From CAYJPA01 sp964371945 (GTDB lineage: Bacteria; Chloroflexota; Chloroflexia; Thermomicrobiales; UBA6265): a stretch of DNA of 64,000 bases. The translations under genes and the position numbers were made by a program. Below are positions 28,244 through 36,589 of this stretch, in pieces (the stretch's first letter is position 1; every line of letters starts with the position of its first letter). The DNA lies in NCBI GenBank assembly GCA_964371945.1, contig CAYJPA010000015.1, positions 14,144-78,143 of the forward strand, given 5' to 3'. The notes beneath the pieces are model-generated. The model had not been told where the DNA came from. It did no database searches and worked only from the letters and a program-made list of their open reading frames with translations.

Positions 28244-28846
28244 CTATGGAGTGGTAATCACGAGCTCGAGGTCCGTCGGATTGAACCCGTTGGTTTCGTT
28301 CATATCCTGCGGACAGGCCGAGACAGCGACTATCAAATCCATCAACGCCTTCATTTCCACGTGGTCGCCAGCTCGCGAAATCGGCTCCTGCACAGTGAAT
28401 CGCCCCTCTGAGTCGACCTCGACATTCATGAACCAGTTGTGTGCGTCGGGGACGCGCAAGTATGTCAATCCGTATGGGGCCATCGCCTGGGCGCAGTTGT
28501 TCCGGCAATTGGGGTGATCCGGCATATTGAACCCGGTCGCATAGCGCTCCTTGTCACATGGCGCGACAAGCAGATCGTGGCAGCCAACCGTGTCGGCCAC
28601 GAGCTCGAACATCGGTTTGCGGGCATTCGAGTAGAGCAAATCTCCTGGTTTCAACCGCAGCCCCAATGCTTGAGTTCGGGTGTGCGTCGGCGAGAGCGCC
28701 TCGTCGATGTTGGATGCATTGAAAGCGAAGAAGTCGGCAACCTGCTTCCCTCGAAGATCGATCACCTTCAGCAATTCGCCGGCGCGAACGCTGATTGCTA
28801 CTCCCGAACTGGCTGGAACATGAACGCGGCGTTCGCCTGAAGTCAT
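28244..28846 (-). CDS. DUF1989 (urea carboxylase-associated family) protein
   Basis: 200 aa. Typical segments: VSVRAGELLKVIDLRGKQVADFFAFN, GDLLYSNARKPMFELV, and CDKERYATGFNMPDHPNCRNNCAQAM with clustered His/Cys that could bind metal. Members are found beside urea carboxylase or guanidine genes, or act alone, function uncertain. No urea gene is nearby. ATG 28846 follows GAGAGGA. A longer frame reaches 29146 but lacks a site. Confidence 0.85.
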   Translation of the reverse strand: MTSGERRVHVPASSGVAISVRAGELLKVIDLRGKQVADFFAFNASNIDEALSPTHTRTQALGLRLKPGDLLYSNARKPMFELVADTVGCHDLLVAPCDKERYATGFNMPDHPNCRNNCAQAMAPYGLTYLRVPDAHNWFMNVEVDSEGRFTVQEPISRAGDHVEMKALMDLIVAVSACPQDMNETNGFNPTDLELVITTP

Positions 28847-29181
28847 CTCGATGGTCCTCTCATGTGGGCAGACTCGAACATCGAGCCGTGCTGTGGTGCT
28901 TTCCGGTAGTTTGAATAGTAATCGCGGATTTCGGGAACACTTTGGGGCCGAATTTAGAGCGGCGATGCCCGCGCCAAGCTTTCTGCCACCGAGGTTCTTG
29001 AGTTTGAAGCGACCGGTTTGAACTGTTGCGGAGGTGTGACGGGGTTGCTGTTCAACTTGACGTGTTGTGCTGATTAATTCGTTAGGCTGAGCTTGGAGTC
29101 GCGTGCGAATTCCGACGGCGCCGTCGACGTGGAGCGGCGAAGGCACTCTTGTCGTCGAGGCGCTCGAGAAAGGAACGGATC
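28847..29181. other. Divergent intergenic region
   Basis: About 335 bp between the DUF1989 gene and the GyrI-like gene. No gene, repeat or RNA structure recognised. Confidence 0.4.
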
Positions 29182-29643
29182 ATGACATCCAACTGCAAAT
29201 TCCAGGAGCAGCCTGCTCAATTCTCGTTGTACATTCGGACCCGAGCAGCCGTGCAGGAGTTACCGAAGGTGTTTGGGGAGGCTTTCGGCGAGATCATGCA
29301 ATACCTCGGTGAGCTTGGGGAGAATCCGACGGGCATGCCATTCGCCGCGTACCACAACATGGACATGCAGGATCTCGATCTGGAGATTGGGTTTCCAGTT
29401 TCAAGGGAGCTTCCCGGCAAAGGGCGCGTTGTCCCGGGTGAGATTCCCGGCGGACAGTGGGCCACACTGATGCACATTGGACCGTAGGATCAGGTCGGTC
29501 CGGCGTACGATACATTGATGAAGGAGATCGCCGAACGTGGTCAGGAAGCGGCCGGGGCGGCGTACGAGTTCTACTTCAGCGAGTCGGAGACTCCGCCTGA
29601 AAAAATCCAGACCCTTATCGGCTTTCCGCTAAGAAACCTGTAA
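29182..29643 (+). pseudogene. GyrI-like (AraC-type effector-binding) small-molecule-binding protein with internal TAG
   Basis: Starts MTSNCKFQEQPAQFSLYIRTRAAVQELPKVFG, the SRPBCC-like/GyrI effector-binding fold that binds toxic small molecules. A TAG at 29485-29487 stops it after about 100 residues. The same frame then runs on through DQVGPAYDTLMKEIAERG and FYFSESETPPEKIQTLIGFPL to a natural TAA at 29643. That is the normal domain end. A Tyr-to-stop change in HIGP(Y)DQVG is the simplest explanation. Whether the truncated product works is doubtful, because half the binding cup is missing. Confidence 0.75.
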
Positions 29644-29701
29644 CGCCGAAGACGCACACAAGAGCCTGCTGACGACACTGAAGGCATGATACGATCGAGT
29701 A

Positions 29702-30616
29702 ATGGGTTACCCGTTGCGATTCCATGTGCAGCTTCTTCCGAACGTCGGATGGAGTGAGTTACGCGCACGAGTTTTGCGGCTCGAGGAGCTCGGCTTCGAG
29801 GCGGCGGCCCTGGCCGACCATTTTGTCGATTGGACCAACCCCGCGGTTCCGTGGTTCGAGTCGTGGACGGCGCTCGCCGCGCTTGCTGAAGCGACCGGCA
29901 CGATCCGGTTGACAACGGTTGTCACGCAGATCCCGCTTCGCAATCCCGCGATACTCGCCCGTCAGGTGCTGACGCTTGACCACATCTCCAATGGCCGCGT
30001 CGAATTGGGATTGGGAACCGGGCTGACAATCGATCCCTCGTACCGGATGGCCGGCCTACCGAATTGGGATGTGAAAGAACGAGTCAGTCGTTTCGAGGAG
30101 TATGTCGATCTCGTGGGTCGTCTTTTATCGCAGGAAATCACGACCTTCGACGGCCACTTCTATCAAGTCGATGGTGCGGTCATGAATCCTCGACCTGTCC
30201 AGGCGCCGCGACCACCGATTTTGGTTGCTGGACTCGGGCCGCGAATGATGCGCAATGCGGCCCGCTTTGCCGATATCTGGAACAGCCTGTCGTTTCTGCC
30301 GTCGCTTGACGATCAACTCGCGGAAACGCGATCGCGGTGCGCGGCGATCGATGACTGTTGCGCATTGATTGGTCGAGATCCTCGGACGCTTCGTCGCTCG
30401 TATACCATGTTTGATGCGCAGGCGAGACCCAAGGGCGGTACGATCGGGTATTACGAGTCGGTTGAGCGATTCATCGATCAGGTCAGCCGCGTCGTTGAGC
30501 TCGGGATCAGCGATATCGGGCTCTATTACCCGCTCGATCCGGCACAGTTACCCATGTTCGAGCGGATCGCCATTGATGCGCTTCCACGGTTGCGAACGGG
30601 CTCTCAGAGCATCTGA
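29702..30616 (+). CDS. LLM-class flavin/F420-dependent oxidoreductase
   Basis: 304 aa TIM-barrel enzyme of the luciferase-like superfamily. Signature segments: LRFHVQLLPNV, LEELGFEAAALADHFVDW, TGTIRLTTVVTQIPLRNPAILARQVLTLDHISNGRVELGLGTG and PPILVAGLGPRMMRNAARFADIWN. These enzymes oxidise or reduce with FMN or F420. The Chloroflexi setting and a second F420-type enzyme at 7223-7603 favour F420 (inference). The frame starts at ATG 29702 close to the end of the GyrI-like remnant. Confidence 0.88.
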   Translation: MGYPLRFHVQLLPNVGWSELRARVLRLEELGFEAAALADHFVDWTNPAVPWFESWTALAALAEATGTIRLTTVVTQIPLRNPAILARQVLTLDHISNGRVELGLGTGLTIDPSYRMAGLPNWDVKERVSRFEEYVDLVGRLLSQEITTFDGHFYQVDGAVMNPRPVQAPRPPILVAGLGPRMMRNAARFADIWNSLSFLPSLDDQLAETRSRCAAIDDCCALIGRDPRTLRRSYTMFDAQARPKGGTIGYYESVERFIDQVSRVVELGISDIGLYYPLDPAQLPMFERIAIDALPRLRTGSQSI

Positions 30617-30658
30617 CAGCGTCCGCCGGTCTCGTTCAGCTAGTACGGCCACAGGCAA

Positions 30659-30689
30659 ACGACCGGCGAGGGAGCTCCCCGCCGGTCGT
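30659..30689. terminator. Bidirectional terminator hairpin
   Basis: A perfect 10-bp arm pair (ACGACCGGCG at 30659-30668, CGCCGGTCGT at 30680-30689) lies between the converging LLM gene and the holin-like gene. It lacks a strong T-run. Confidence 0.55.
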
Positions 30690-30706
30690 CGAGTCACAGA
30701 CCGGAG

Positions 30707-30973
30707 TTAGTGTCCAAATCCCGGCCGCAGCGGACCGGGTTGGCCTACATCCGAGCTGCTGACATTGCCCGTTGCATTCCGTTTCTGGTCGAATGTACCT
30801 TCGATTCCGCCGCGGAAACCGAGCGCGGTCAGTGCCGCGACGCCACCCGCGATGATCGGAGCCTTCAACTCATCCGTGGCGGTCCAGGTCGTCAGGAACG
30901 TCAGAAACCCGGAACCGAATGCAAGGTATGCTCCTCTAAGGATGGCCGTGCCGATCGCACTGTTCAGATTCAT
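30707..30973 (-). CDS. Small holin-like membrane protein
   Basis: 88 aa. Two hydrophobic segments: ILRGAYLAFGSGFLTFLTTW at residues 12-31 and IIAGGVAALTALGFRGG at about 40-56. A polar tail follows (FDQKRNATGNVSS). This size and topology fit phage holins that release a lysin through the membrane. ATG 30973 has GGAGGAA upstream. It follows the lysin gene by 67 bp in the same direction. The holin role rests on topology and context only. Confidence 0.6.
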   Translation of the reverse strand: MNLNSAIGTAILRGAYLAFGSGFLTFLTTWTATDELKAPIIAGGVAALTALGFRGGIEGTFDQKRNATGNVSSSDVGQPGPLRPGFGH

Positions 30974-31040
30974 GGAAATTCCTCCGGTTCTATGCGTATG
31001 CGAATGAAACCAACCGAGCTCAAGTCCGATGATTGGCCTC

Positions 31041-32390
31041 CTAGCGACCGTTCGAGTCCGGCAGAGGCACAGCAGGGGCGACACTCTCGTGTGGAACCCG
31101 GCCGCCATTCTCGAGAATGACGAACGGATCACGGTTCGGACCGCCCCGATAAGAGCCGATGGCAACCAGCGGCTGATCCTTGTTGATCTTTGGCGCGACA
31201 GCCTTCTTCACCGTGGCGCTGACCGGCGGAACAAGACCGTCGACCAGGATTTTGACTTCCATCAGGAACGCCAGCGCCGGGGTGTTGTGTAGATCGAAGG
31301 TTCCGACTTCTCCTCGCTTCCATGGAATCGCGGACGGAGCAGCAAATGTCTCAGCGGGCGTTGCGCCGAGAAGCGTTCCCACGTTTGCCACGAATGCCGG
31401 CCAGTAGTTGTCGTTCATCATCTGATCTGGGCAGTGGTGCCGGTCGGCGCTGCCTTCGTTGAAATCCCAGTGGCGCTTCACGCTGGCTTGTCCCATGCCG
31501 AGCGCCTTCAGTATGCCCGCGCAGAGCGCCTCCGCATTGTGCCGGGCCTTTGCCGTGTCGATCCCGGTGTTGATACATAGCTCGCAACTGATACCGCTCA
31601 TGTTGCCGGGACCATCGCCGTCCGCGGCCTGCCAGGTGACCTCGTCGATCGGGATCATCTGATAGATCGCGCCGTCATCGACCGCGAAGTGGAATGAGAG
31701 CCTCTGCGAGACGCCTTTGTCGTTCAGCGCACCGTTGTGAAGATAGTTCTTGTGCATCTCAGCATCGGCGCCGGGGTTCGAGTTACCCGTTTCGTGCTGG
31801 ACCCAGAACCCGGGGAGCGCTCGTTTGATGCCGGGGCGCTGATTCGGCTGGTTCAGCGAGATAACATCGTGCATGAGAGGAACTGGGACCTCGATCTCCG
31901 TGTCCAGTCCGACAACTTTGAATTTGGCCATGATCGTTTCCTCCTCAGGCTCGAGCTCAATCTGCCAGTTCTGCAGATCGGTCTCGATCGACCGCACGTA
32001 CTGTTGTTCGTTGTTGCCATCGCTTGATGGCGCGTAGATGTGAATCAGTTCTGCAATCGTTGTCGTGTGCGCGTAAATGCCGTTCTTGTACGTGAGCGAC
32101 GTAATCCAGCCGCGCCACTCCGCGAGCCCCTCGACCGCGCTTGCGAACGACATGAACCCGTCGCCATCCGGCGGCCGCAGATTCAGATAGTTCTTGTTCG
32201 CCTCACTGTTCGCGTTGAACGCGGTTCCGAACCGCGATTCGACCCGTAACATCGCCAGGCAAAGCGCCGTGTGCGGTTCCGCCGCCACGTATGCCTCTTC
32301 AGCCATCGCGTGAAGCGGACTTCCCGTGTCCTTCAATGTTCGCGCCCAGATGTCGCGCGACACGTTTCCGATTGATCGCCAGTTCGTCAA
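31041..32390 (-). CDS. Two-domain peptidoglycan lysin (glucosaminidase-like + N-acetylmuramoyl-L-alanine amidase)
   Basis: 449 aa from TTG 32390 (AAGGAGG four bases upstream). The first 145 residues resemble an endo-beta-N-acetylglucosaminidase/lysozyme-type domain (LCLAMLRVESRFGT, KNYLNLRPPDGDGF, GWITSLTYKNGIYA). The second part is an Amidase_2/PGRP domain with zinc-ligand candidates in FWVQHETGNSNPGA and VKRHWDFNEGSADRHHCPDQMM. It cuts glycan or stem-peptide bonds in the wall. An in-frame ATG at 31931 with a strong GAGGAGG site could yield the amidase domain alone (296 aa). With the holin-like neighbour it resembles a lysis cassette. Confidence 0.85.
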   Translation of the reverse strand: MTNWRSIGNVSRDIWARTLKDTGSPLHAMAEEAYVAAEPHTALCLAMLRVESRFGTAFNANSEANKNYLNLRPPDGDGFMSFASAVEGLAEWRGWITSLTYKNGIYAHTTTIAELIHIYAPSSDGNNEQQYVRSIETDLQNWQIELEPEEETIMAKFKVVGLDTEIEVPVPLMHDVISLNQPNQRPGIKRALPGFWVQHETGNSNPGADAEMHKNYLHNGALNDKGVSQRLSFHFAVDDGAIYQMIPIDEVTWQAADGDGPGNMSGISCELCINTGIDTAKARHNAEALCAGILKALGMGQASVKRHWDFNEGSADRHHCPDQMMNDNYWPAFVANVGTLLGATPAETFAAPSAIPWKRGEVGTFDLHNTPALAFLMEVKILVDGLVPPVSATVKKAVAPKINKDQPLVAIGSYRGGPNRDPFVILENGGRVPHESVAPAVPLPDSNGR

Positions 32391-32639
32391 AGGGCCTCCT
32401 TTCTGTGGGTAATCGTTCGTCCAACATGTCGGGTCATTGGGAATGACGACAGCTTGAACCGAAGCGGCAGCTAGATCATGATGAGGACTATGGGATTTCG
32501 CCTGGGGATTTTCGTCGTGACAGAGAGGATCGTGGAAACGGCGATGCGGCAATTGCGATAGCCGGCAAAGTGAGACCGGGCGGCTGAGCCGGCCCGTTTT
32601 TCATTTCGCCCGAAGTTTCGGGCTATTTTGTTATCTGGG
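32391..32639. other. Gene-free stretch with two T-tailed hairpins
   Basis: Between the lysin start and the first tRNA-Lys. Plus-strand hairpins at 32576-32601 (stem about eight bp with a bulge, TTTTTC tail) and 32608-32627 (stem GCCCGA/TCGGGC, TATTTT tail) look like terminators. No plus-strand gene precedes them here, so they may be relics. Confidence 0.45.
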
Positions 32640-32712
32640 TGAGTCGCGTAGGACTCGAACCTGCAACCGATTGATTAAGAGTCAATTGCTCTGCCAATTG
32701 AGCTAGCGGCCC
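32640..32712 (-). tRNA. tRNA-Lys (CUU), copy 1
   Basis: 73 nt cloverleaf with T-loop GCAGG-TTCGAGT-CCTAC-type sequence. The anticodon loop reads CTCTTAA on the sense strand, giving anticodon CTT. The acceptor has one A-C mismatch and a G-T pair against GGGCCGC. The discriminator base is A. CCA is not encoded. It shares 47 identical bases with copy 2 at 34580-34652. The weaker acceptor stem suggests this is the derived, perhaps non-functional, copy. Confidence 0.85.
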
Positions 32713-32763
32713 AGATGCGGGGGTTCACGAGTCTGTGCGGGACCTCGGCTCCACGGTTGAGGA

Positions 32764-33123
32764 TCAACTTGGATCAGCCAGCGGCTGTATCAGCACCCGG
32801 GTTTTGTCTGCCAGGCTCCTCGCTTGATCCTTTGAGCCCATCCCTTCGATAAGGCAGTGAGCCGGGTTTTCCGGTAGAGGATCCCGGTGTACTGTCGGGC
32901 CGAGTGCGCGAACGTCGCCAATTCGCAACGCCCCTAACCCGAAGCCGGGCCGAATCTTCAGTGCGTCCTCGGGAGAGTTGATCATGCTCGCGAGGTCGAC
33001 CGAAATCGCGGCATCAAATCCCTTTCCCGTCTTGAACGCACTGGAGTTGACCGTGCCATCGGCGCGAAGATGATGAGGCGAGAGCCGGCGATAGAGGTAG
33101 TCGTCGTCTGACAGCTCCAACAT
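32764..33123 (-). CDS. Unknown protein, second gene of an orphan pair
   Basis: 119 aa. Begins MLELSDDDYLYRRLSPHHLRADGTV, then VNSSAFKTGKGFDAAISVDLASM. I recall similar small proteins of unknown role as neighbours of a second unknown family, but cannot name it. Starts 15 bases after the stop of the 33139-33570 gene, in the same direction, so co-transcribed. Lies between the two tRNA-Lys copies. Toxin-antitoxin style pairing is possible, but nothing shows it. Confidence 0.6.
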   Translation of the reverse strand: MLELSDDDYLYRRLSPHHLRADGTVNSSAFKTGKGFDAAISVDLASMINSPEDALKIRPGFGLGALRIGDVRALGPTVHRDPLPENPAHCLIEGMGSKDQARSLADKTRVLIQPLADPS

Positions 33124-33138
33124 GCTGGTCGGATCAGA

Positions 33139-33570
33139 CTAAGCAGCGAAAACGCTAAGCATTGCTCGTAAAACATCGGCCCATGAAGCGACGTCGGCCT
33201 CTGCCGTAGCGACATCGCCCCTTCGGTCGATCTTGACCAAGTAACCAAGATCGCCGCTTGGACCAACTTCAAGTTCGACGATGCCTCGCGCTCCCCGCCA
33301 CTCCAACTGGACACCACCGTGGGCAAGCGGAGCGACTGAATACGGGACCGCCGCGGCGTCCACGCGCGAGCCGAAGAGATCCGCTGCTATCTCCACCCAC
33401 TCGATCGCTGCCGTCCGCGCGACTGAGGTTGCGGGCAAACCGCCGTACGAATCCCAATCTGGTTCAAGCCGTCCCAAACTCTCGATTCGGGTCAGTGTTT
33501 GTTTGATTCGGGGATCGATCGATCGAGTTTCGGGGACGCGAGCGGAGGCGGTCGACGGACTCATTGTCAT
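33139..33570 (-). CDS. Unknown protein, first gene of an orphan pair
   Basis: 143 aa soluble protein. A short motif (RLEPDWDSYGGLPA) near residue 40 stands out. The remainder alternates hydrophobic strands with acidic turns (VQLEWRGARGIVELEVGPSGDLGYLVKI). It immediately precedes the 32764-33123 gene. Its position between duplicated tRNA-Lys genes suggests an accessory islet. Function unknown. Confidence 0.6.
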   Translation of the reverse strand: MTMSPSTASARVPETRSIDPRIKQTLTRIESLGRLEPDWDSYGGLPATSVARTAAIEWVEIAADLFGSRVDAAAVPYSVAPLAHGGVQLEWRGARGIVELEVGPSGDLGYLVKIDRRGDVATAEADVASWADVLRAMLSVFAA

Positions 33571-33948
33571 ACGTCCTGGTTGAACTTAGCAGCTGTTCGA
33601 ACTCGAAGATTTCAGCTGTCGCCCCCTATTGTACGCCGCAGGGCGCCCGTAAGTGAGCAGTGGTCGTAGCGATCCGTGTGCTGGCCACGGCGTGTGGCGA
33701 AGTGCTCAACCCCACGAGCTCGTTCCAATACGGTAGTCCATGTTTAAGTTGCGTAACACGCGAAGATGCCTCAGGTGGCAGATTGTAATCTGTCTGGCGT
33801 CCGATAGAATTTCATCGGCGAAGTAAGAGCATGTCGTCCACGTAGCTCGACGCGTAGCCATTCGGCCAGCGAATCGCCTGCTCGCGAACACACTTCGGGA
33901 GCGAGATGGTGCAGATTTCGATGCCGTGCCAAGACGCCGGAAGCGATT
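33571..33948. other. Intergenic region within the tRNA-flanked islet
   Basis: About 380 bp between the orphan pair and the clpP fragment. Overlapping open frames lack sites and conservation. No integrase, repeat or promoter is recognisable. Confidence 0.4.
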
Positions 33949-34329
33949 ATGGAACTGTCGGCCGCAACGAACTTGCTCCCGATGTCGAGTAACTCAGGCA
34001 ACTCTGGTGCCGGCTCGTCCAATATCTACTCTCGATTACTCAAAGACCGCATCATCTACCTTGGCGCCGCGATCGACGACGCCTTTGCCACCGCAAACAT
34101 TGCCAAGCCGCTGTTCCTTGAGCATGAGTCGCCGGATCAAGTCACTCGCTTCTTTATCAACTCGCCTGGTGGTGAGGTCTACTCTGGGTTAGCGATCTAC
34201 GACGCGATGATGATGATTAAGCCCAACGTCGCCACCCTCTGCACGGGCATGGGAATGGCGCCGGCGAAACTGCTCCACCTGCATAGGAAATGGTTATGTT
34301 GCGATTTCCAGAGGGCTAAAGCGGTGTAG
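33949..34329 (+). pseudogene. ClpP protease, N-terminal fragment
   Basis: Reads LLKDRIIYLGAAIDDAFATAN and RFFINSPGGEVYSGLAIYDAMM, then PNVATLCTGMGMA: the ClpP fold up to and around the catalytic-serine loop. At about 34260 the sequence departs from ClpP (APAKLLHLHRKW) and stops at 34329. The Ser of GMGMAAS and the whole C-terminal half with His and Asp are missing. It cannot be a working peptidase. It lies between the tRNA-Lys copies. Confidence 0.8.
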
Positions 34330-34579
34330 GACCTGTAACGGCGCACGCGGGGGATCCTGTCCGAGATGTCGTGGATCTGGTCACGGAGATCGATTTTGAG
34401 AACGATTATTCTGACCTGCCCCGAGGAACGCGCAGTCCCGGATCTCGAGCTACGGAGGAGACGGTCACTCTAGAGGAGCGGAGCGAGCTCATCGCCAACC
34501 CAAATTTTAACCGCGGGTGGCCGACGAACCCCACACGTCGACCCCTTAGCTCCTGCTGGCGAGCTGATTTTTCTCGAGG

Positions 34580-34652
34580 TGAGCCGCGTAGGACTCGAAC
34601 CTACAACCAATTGATTAAGAGTCAATTGCTCTGCCAATTGAGCTAGCGGCCC
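34580..34652 (-). tRNA. tRNA-Lys (CUU), copy 2
   Basis: 73 nt cloverleaf with a good acceptor stem (GGGCCGC with GCGGCTC, one G-T pair), D-arm AGCTCAATTGGCAGAGC, anticodon loop CTCTTAA and T-loop TTCGAGT. The 47 bases from the anticodon arm through the 5' end and just beyond are identical to copy 1. CCA is not encoded. Probably the functional copy. Confidence 0.92.
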
Positions 34653-34706
34653 AGATACTTCACCGATTGTACCCAGCCTGCCGGAAGCTGTCAAAGCCAC
34701 GTGACC

Positions 34707-36167
34707 TCAAACAGGCAGATTCGGCCGCGCTTTGTGCCACTCCGTCGCTTGCTCGTAGGCGTGCCCGATCCGCAAAACCGTGGCCTCATCGAACGCCTTT
34801 CCGAGAATCTGCAAGCTCACCGGCAGTCCCTCGGAGAAGCCGCAGGGCACCGCCAAACCCGGAATCCCGGCCATGTTGGCGGGTATGGTGAAGACATCCG
34901 CCAGGTACATCTGGTAGGGATCGTCGGTGCGGGCACCGATCTTGAAGGCGACCGTGGGAGAGGTTGGCGCGACGATCGCGTCGACCTGTTCAAACGCGAG
35001 ATCAAAATCGCGCTTGATCAGCGTTCGCACCTTCTGCGCCTTCACATAATACGCATCGTAGTACCCGCTGCTCAGCGCGTAGGTGCCGAGCATGATCCGC
35101 CGTTTCACTTCCGGACCGAAGCCCTCGCCGCGTGTCCGCTCGTACATTTCACGGAGCGACGACGCTTCCTTCGAGAGCCCGTACTTCACCCCGTCGAAGC
35201 GGGCGAGATTGGCGCTCGCTTCTGCCGGTGCGGTGATGTAGTAGGTGGGCAGCGCATATTTGGTGTGCGGCAAACTAACCGGCACAAGCTCCGCTCCGAG
35301 CGCCTCGAGCTGCTTGATCGCTTCTGCGACCGCGGAATCGACACCCGATTCCATACCGGAGACTGAATATTCCTGGGCGACGCCTATTTTGGTGCCGCGT
35401 AGATCGGATCCAAAGAGATCGCGGTAATTCTGAACGGGCACGGGGACAGCGGTCGAATCGTTTGGATCGGCGCCGGCGATCGCTTCGAGCACGATCGCGG
35501 CATCTTCGACGGTTCGGGTGAAGGGACCGATCTGATCGAGACTGCTCGCGAACGCGATCAGGCCGTAGCGCGAAACCCGGCCGTAGGTCGGTTTGAGCCC
35601 GACAACTCCGCTGAAACCGGCCGGCTGCCGGATCGATCCGCCGGTGTCGGAGCCGAGACTGACGATCGCCTCGCCTGCCGCGACTGCGACCGACGGTCCG
35701 CCCGAACTGCCGCCGGGCACGCAATCGGTATTCCACGGGTTGCGCGTAACGCCGTACGCGGAGTTTTCAGTCGAGGAGCCCATTGCGAACTCGTCGGTGT
35801 TCGCCTTTCCAATGAACACGGCGCCTTGTTCCCGGAGGCGTTTGATCACGGTCGCGTCGTAGGGCGAGCGATAGCCCTCGAGAATCTTGGACGCGGCCGT
35901 GGTCGGCGCATCGGTGGTGCAGAGCACGTCCTTCAATGAAATCGGAATACCCGTGAGCGATTTGACATCGCCGGCGGCAATCCGGGCATCGGCCGCCTTT
36001 GCCTGTTCCAGCGCGACCTCGGCCATGACATACAGGTGTGCGTGCAGCAGCGGTTCGAGCGTTTCGATTCTCGCGAGATGCGCCTCGGTCAGTTCGACCG
36101 CGCTGAATTCGCGCGCGTCGAGCAATCGCCGCGCACCGGCGGCGGAAAAATTCGTCAGATCAGTCAT
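34707..36167 (-). CDS. gatA: Asp-tRNA(Asn)/Glu-tRNA(Gln) amidotransferase subunit A
   Basis: 486 aa. GatA hydrolyses glutamine and passes ammonia to GatB to convert misacylated Glu-tRNA(Gln) or Asp-tRNA(Asn). The amidase-signature Ser-cisSer-Lys machinery is in GIPISLKDVLCT (Lys), PGGSSGGPSVAVAAG and SLGSDTGGSIRQPAGFSGVVGLKPTYGRVSRYG. Its ATG overlaps the gatC stop (TAATG), so it is coupled to gatC. GatB is not beside it. Confidence 0.96.
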   Translation of the reverse strand: MTDLTNFSAAGARRLLDAREFSAVELTEAHLARIETLEPLLHAHLYVMAEVALEQAKAADARIAAGDVKSLTGIPISLKDVLCTTDAPTTAASKILEGYRSPYDATVIKRLREQGAVFIGKANTDEFAMGSSTENSAYGVTRNPWNTDCVPGGSSGGPSVAVAAGEAIVSLGSDTGGSIRQPAGFSGVVGLKPTYGRVSRYGLIAFASSLDQIGPFTRTVEDAAIVLEAIAGADPNDSTAVPVPVQNYRDLFGSDLRGTKIGVAQEYSVSGMESGVDSAVAEAIKQLEALGAELVPVSLPHTKYALPTYYITAPAEASANLARFDGVKYGLSKEASSLREMYERTRGEGFGPEVKRRIMLGTYALSSGYYDAYYVKAQKVRTLIKRDFDLAFEQVDAIVAPTSPTVAFKIGARTDDPYQMYLADVFTIPANMAGIPGLAVPCGFSEGLPVSLQILGKAFDEATVLRIGHAYEQATEWHKARPNLPV

Positions 36168-36472
36168 TACGACTCTTCCTCTTCGCCGCCAAGCGGTGTG
36201 TGAACCTCGAAAAAGCCTTCAGATTGGCGAGGGGCGTTGCGAAGAACCGCTTCGCGAGGCAGCGAGGGGCGGACCACGTCGTCGCGCATGACATTGGTCA
36301 ACGTGATCGTCTGGGCCGTTGGGGAGATTGCCGCGGTATCGATCTCGTTCAACGCCTCGATGTGACCGAGGATCGACGAAAGCTGGTCGCGCATGCGCTC
36401 CATCTCTTCCGGGCTCAGCCCAAGGCGAGCGAGCGCGGCGACATGTTCGACGTCTTGAATGGTCAAACGCAT
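36167..36472 (-). CDS. gatC: Asp-tRNA(Asn)/Glu-tRNA(Gln) amidotransferase subunit C
   Basis: 101 aa, the small subunit that stabilises GatA in the complex. Typical sequence: MRLTIQDVEHVAALARLGLSPEEMERMRDQLSSILGHIEALNEIDT, then a proline-rich C-terminus (RDDVVRPSLPREAVLRNAP). It starts at ATG 36472, follows the B12-type regulator gene by 117 bp and leads into gatA. Confidence 0.93.
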   Translation of the reverse strand: MRLTIQDVEHVAALARLGLSPEEMERMRDQLSSILGHIEALNEIDTAAISPTAQTITLTNVMRDDVVRPSLPREAVLRNAPRQSEGFFEVHTPLGGEEEES

Positions 36473-36589
36473 GAGCCAGTGCCTCTTGAAGCGCTAAAGA
36501 ACATGAAACATGGCGACAGGACGCCAACGGTCAAATCTAGCACATTGCCGCACTGTTTCAGTTGAATTTGAGCGTGAACGGTCTGGTCA

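Noticed and set aside
31929..32390. Separate gene for the glucosaminidase-like part of the lysin
   Set aside because: Same frame without a stop between the two domains, so one protein with a possible internal start is more likely.
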